A stretch of DNA of 64,000 nt, from contig NZ_QNUE01000004.1 in the NCBI RefSeq assembly GCF_003385595.1, forward strand, positions 1-64,000, written 5' to 3'. This document shows positions 61,604 to 64,000 of this stretch, piece by piece. Each line of letters opens with the position of its first letter. The stretch's first letter is position 1. The position numbers were made by a program, and so were the translations under genes. The DNA is from Chryseobacterium flavum. GTDB taxonomy: Bacteria; Bacteroidota; Bacteroidia; Flavobacteriales; Weeksellaceae. The notes beneath the pieces were generated by a model. The model had not been told where the DNA came from. It worked only from the letters and a program-made list of their open reading frames with translations, and did not search any database.

Positions 61604-64000
61604 ATGAGTTTTTTTAAATATAATAACTATTTCAGCCCCGATGCAATCATCAAATGCTCATGCCGTAATTTAGGAAGTGTAATGCAGGTCGGGAAAGTAG
61701 GAAGTTCGGGACTGATTACAGTTTTTGACGAAAACGGCAACCAGCAATGGAATAAAACATACTCCCACAGTCTGGATATAGTCTTTACCAAAGTAATGCC
61801 GTTTCAGAATGGTGATTTCATAGTCATTGGTATCCGTGGAGGAAAAACCCCTTTTGCCATGAGGATTAAATCAAATGGAGTAATTCTCTGGTCACGATAT
61901 TTTCAGCAGACTACAACGACTGAAAACCACCTGTATTCAGCATTATTTCTTGATATGGCTTTTTATCTGGCTTACTTTGATGTTAATGATTCAACCAGCG
62001 GGGTGATGTTTATTACAGGAGATGGAAATGTTGAAACCAGAACCAGAATCAAGCATGCCAGTATTCCCGGAAATATTCTGGAGATAAATGGAATTGCCAC
62101 ATTTGGCGAAGAAGTTTTTATCAGTGCTAATGAAAGAGCAGCCAATGGGCAAAAGCGTGGTGTATTCATGAAAGGAGCAGTATATCATCCGGCAGGAGAG
62201 TCAGAATATGTATCTGTAGACGGAGTTCCTGTTATTATGAGCGGAGTTCACTGCAGGACAACCAACTCTTATTATGAAATATATTTGTCCGGGATGTTGG
62301 ATAGCACACCTGTATTGTTGAACAATAGCCATAACAGATCCCTGTTGTACAAGGACTGGTATGGACAATCACTTCGTTTTGCCTATGGAGAAAACCATAT
62401 CTATGCTGTAAATATGGATAATGAAGTGCGTTGTGCCCAGTATTACAATACATTACCTGACTGGACAAAAAGGATTGACGCTAAAGAATTTATCATTGAT
62501 GAAGTTAAAGCGAACGAAGTACTGGCTCGCGGAACAGATGTGATCGGAAATTTTACAGGTCTTTTACCGGATTCAATAGATTCCTGTAAAACATATCCTG
62601 CAGGTATTTTTGAAACGCCGCAGAAAGATCTTCAGAGGCAGACTGCTGACTATGAGGGAACGAATATTGATTATGACATTAATGATCTTCCTTTCAGTGT
62701 ATCAGATTATATGTATGAAGGCAAGAATGTTTGTGATAACGGAGGTGGTTCAACGATTAATTTTGATGAGTTTTCAGGATTACAAACCCCTGCTTTTTAT
62801 CTTCAGGCTGCAGGGTCAACGGGGTCTGACAGTACGCAGGGGATTCATTTAAGATGGGCTTTTGGAGGGGCTTTAGGAGAAAATCACCTTCCTAAAGGAA
62901 CCGAAGCAGGCAGTGAAGTAAATTTCAATAAGAAAAATGATTTTGTAAAGATTTACAGAACACCTTATGTGAAATCCATTTTCAACCTGAACTTTTCAAC
63001 ACCACCACAAATGGTTGATGATAACCAGAAATTGTGGGTATACAAGTCAGGAAGTAACAATCAGAGAATGATTTATGTTTACTTTAAAAATGCGAGTACC
63101 TATGCGTTTGTAAGACAGGGAACAGATCCTCTTTCTGAACCAGCCAAGTTTATCGAAAAGTATGGTAATGAACTTATTGAAGTACAATGTAAAACAGATC
63201 TGTTTTTTGCTGCAAAAGTGAATGTAATGAGACAATTGGGATCTGAATTAAAGATTGAAGCTCTTTCTGTGGCTGATCCCGCTAATATAACCCAGCAACA
63301 TCTGGGTTATAGGGATACAACTGCTAAAGGATCGCCTTACTTCACAATAGAAAATGGTAAAACACTTCGTTTTAAAGCCAGTAAATGTAAAGTGACTTCC
63401 CTGGATTTTGAATTTTATTCAGATTTTATCAAAAGCAGAAATAGTGCGCAGGCCTGGAGTCATATGGGTGATTTTGCATTAACCAGGGATACAAAAATTG
63501 CTTTTAATGCACTTGACCCGCTTCCGGATACCAGACCCGTTCATGGAGCATGGCTCAGATATAATGATGAAGCTTATGTAAATACGGAAAATTACAGAGA
63601 CAGATGGGAACATTCATCCCAGGGACCATTAGACAGGGATATCCGGACTGTAGTAGATAATTATATCAACCTGAGTAATAGCCAGGCTAACCCCAAAGCG
63701 TATGAAACCATCAATTTCAATTTATCTGCAGATCCTGTAGTCAATATTTCTACTGATGATCCTGAACCGGGAACTACACAGGTTTCAAATCTTGATCTTT
63801 TGAATATTGCCGCCCTTGATTACCATATTGCCAGAATGCTCGGATTAGGTTATCTGGACCTGAGTGATGAAGCTATGGGACCTGAATACATCTATATTGC
63901 AGAATATTATACCAACAGGAATCTGGATATCCATTCTACGGATAAGGAGTATCAGCTGCTTTCCATGTCTCTTCCTGTTTCTATTAACCTGGAAAGACTT
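61604..64000 (+). CDS. Second giant cluster protein, cut by the window edge
   Basis: Starts at ATG 61604, 12 bases after the previous stop, and stays open for 799 codons to the right edge. There is no signal peptide. Residues 20-110 look like PQQ/beta-propeller-type repeats (SGLITVFDENGNQQWNKTY, then GDFIVIG and MRIKSNGVILWSRYF), and the following region is strand-rich with Asn, Thr and Tyr. The tight spacing makes it part of the same operon as the 2285-residue protein. Family not recognised. Confidence 0.7.
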   Translation, partial: MSFFKYNNYFSPDAIIKCSCRNLGSVMQVGKVGSSGLITVFDENGNQQWNKTYSHSLDIVFTKVMPFQNGDFIVIGIRGGKTPFAMRIKSNGVILWSRYFQQTTTTENHLYSALFLDMAFYLAYFDVNDSTSGVMFITGDGNVETRTRIKHASIPGNILEINGIATFGEEVFISANERAANGQKRGVFMKGAVYHPAGESEYVSVDGVPVIMSGVHCRTTNSYYEIYLSGMLDSTPVLLNNSHNRSLLYKDWYGQSLRFAYGENHIYAVNMDNEVRCAQYYNTLPDWTKRIDAKEFIIDEVKANEVLARGTDVIGNFTGLLPDSIDSCKTYPAGIFETPQKDLQRQTADYEGTNIDYDINDLPFSVSDYMYEGKNVCDNGGGSTINFDEFSGLQTPAFYLQAAGSTGSDSTQGIHLRWAFGGALGENHLPKGTEAGSEVNFNKKNDFVKIYRTPYVKSIFNLNFSTPPQMVDDNQKLWVYKSGSNNQRMIYVYFKNASTYAFVRQGTDPLSEPAKFIEKYGNELIEVQCKTDLFFAAKVNVMRQLGSELKIEALSVADPANITQQHLGYRDTTAKGSPYFTIENGKTLRFKASKCKVTSLDFEFYSDFIKSRNSAQAWSHMGDFALTRDTKIAFNALDPLPDTRPVHGAWLRYNDEAYVNTENYRDRWEHSSQGPLDRDIRTVVDNYINLSNSQANPKAYETINFNLSADPVVNISTDDPEPGTTQVSNLDLLNIAALDYHIARMLGLGYLDLSDEAMGPEYIYIAEYYTNRNLDIHSTDKEYQLLSMSLPVSINLERL

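Noticed and set aside
47836-64000. Prophage or tailocin.
   Set aside because: Only the endolysin-like peptidase is phage-like; no capsid, tail sheath, baseplate, terminase, portal or integrase gene is visible.
1-64000. tRNA, rRNA, CRISPR arrays or riboswitches.
   Set aside because: Reading by eye found no T-loop-like sequence in a cloverleaf context, no regularly spaced repeats and no known riboswitch core; a covariance-model search would be needed to exclude them fully.

Overview
The window looks like chromosomal DNA of a Bacteroidota bacterium, most probably a Chryseobacterium-like flavobacterium (Weeksellaceae). The evidence is AT-rich DNA, repeated promoter -7 boxes of the form TAnnTTTG, weak or absent Shine-Dalgarno sequences, two SusC/SusD pairs, a further TonB-dependent receptor, DUF5117-type metalloprotease, NamZ, an HMG-CoA synthase family enzyme and a LytS/LytTR system. 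The genus is inferred from protein flavour; no rRNA or tRNA gene was seen.

Layout. 1-7100: the end of an unknown gene, a TonB receptor plus beta-helix lipoprotein transcribed leftward, a divergent PhoB/PhoR-like two-component pair, and a pRiA4b ORF-3 family protein. 7200-16700: mostly household genes (GH13 lipoprotein, GreA-like protein, a secreted 24-residue-repeat protein, thymidylate synthase, a polytopic membrane protein, M1 aminopeptidase, HMG-CoA synthase family). 17098-21158: SusC/SusD pair behind a strikingly T-rich leader. 21241-25494: an alcohol/aldehyde oxidation cluster (AraC regulator, aldehyde dehydrogenase, Zn alcohol dehydrogenase, DUF779) with a candidate AraC operator. 25551-36005: symporter, CbpA/CbpM co-chaperone pair, PLP cysteine synthase-like enzyme, LolE-like permease facing NamZ, a leftward thioredoxin/DUF3575/small membrane protein operon, an HxlR regulator and a hydrolase. 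36170-45953: a LytS-type kinase and its likely LytTR regulator bracket a metalloprotease-SusC-SusD peptide-use operon.

47500-64000 is the most unusual part. Two copies of a promoter with the same 17-bp palindrome precede a run of genes: a cytoplasmic-looking M15 peptidoglycan peptidase, a 730-residue protein, a 1015-residue protein ending in a nucleotidyltransferase-like domain, a 221-residue probable immunity protein, a 2285-residue protein and another giant protein cut by the window edge. Base composition falls sharply from about 50025 to about 54660, which covers the last third of the 730-residue gene, the toxin-like gene and the putative immunity gene. I read this as an exchangeable polymorphic-toxin cassette set inside a conserved giant-protein operon of unknown delivery route.

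Coordinates of several genes were shortened from the longest open frame where a signal peptide, family length or promoter position pointed to an internal start.
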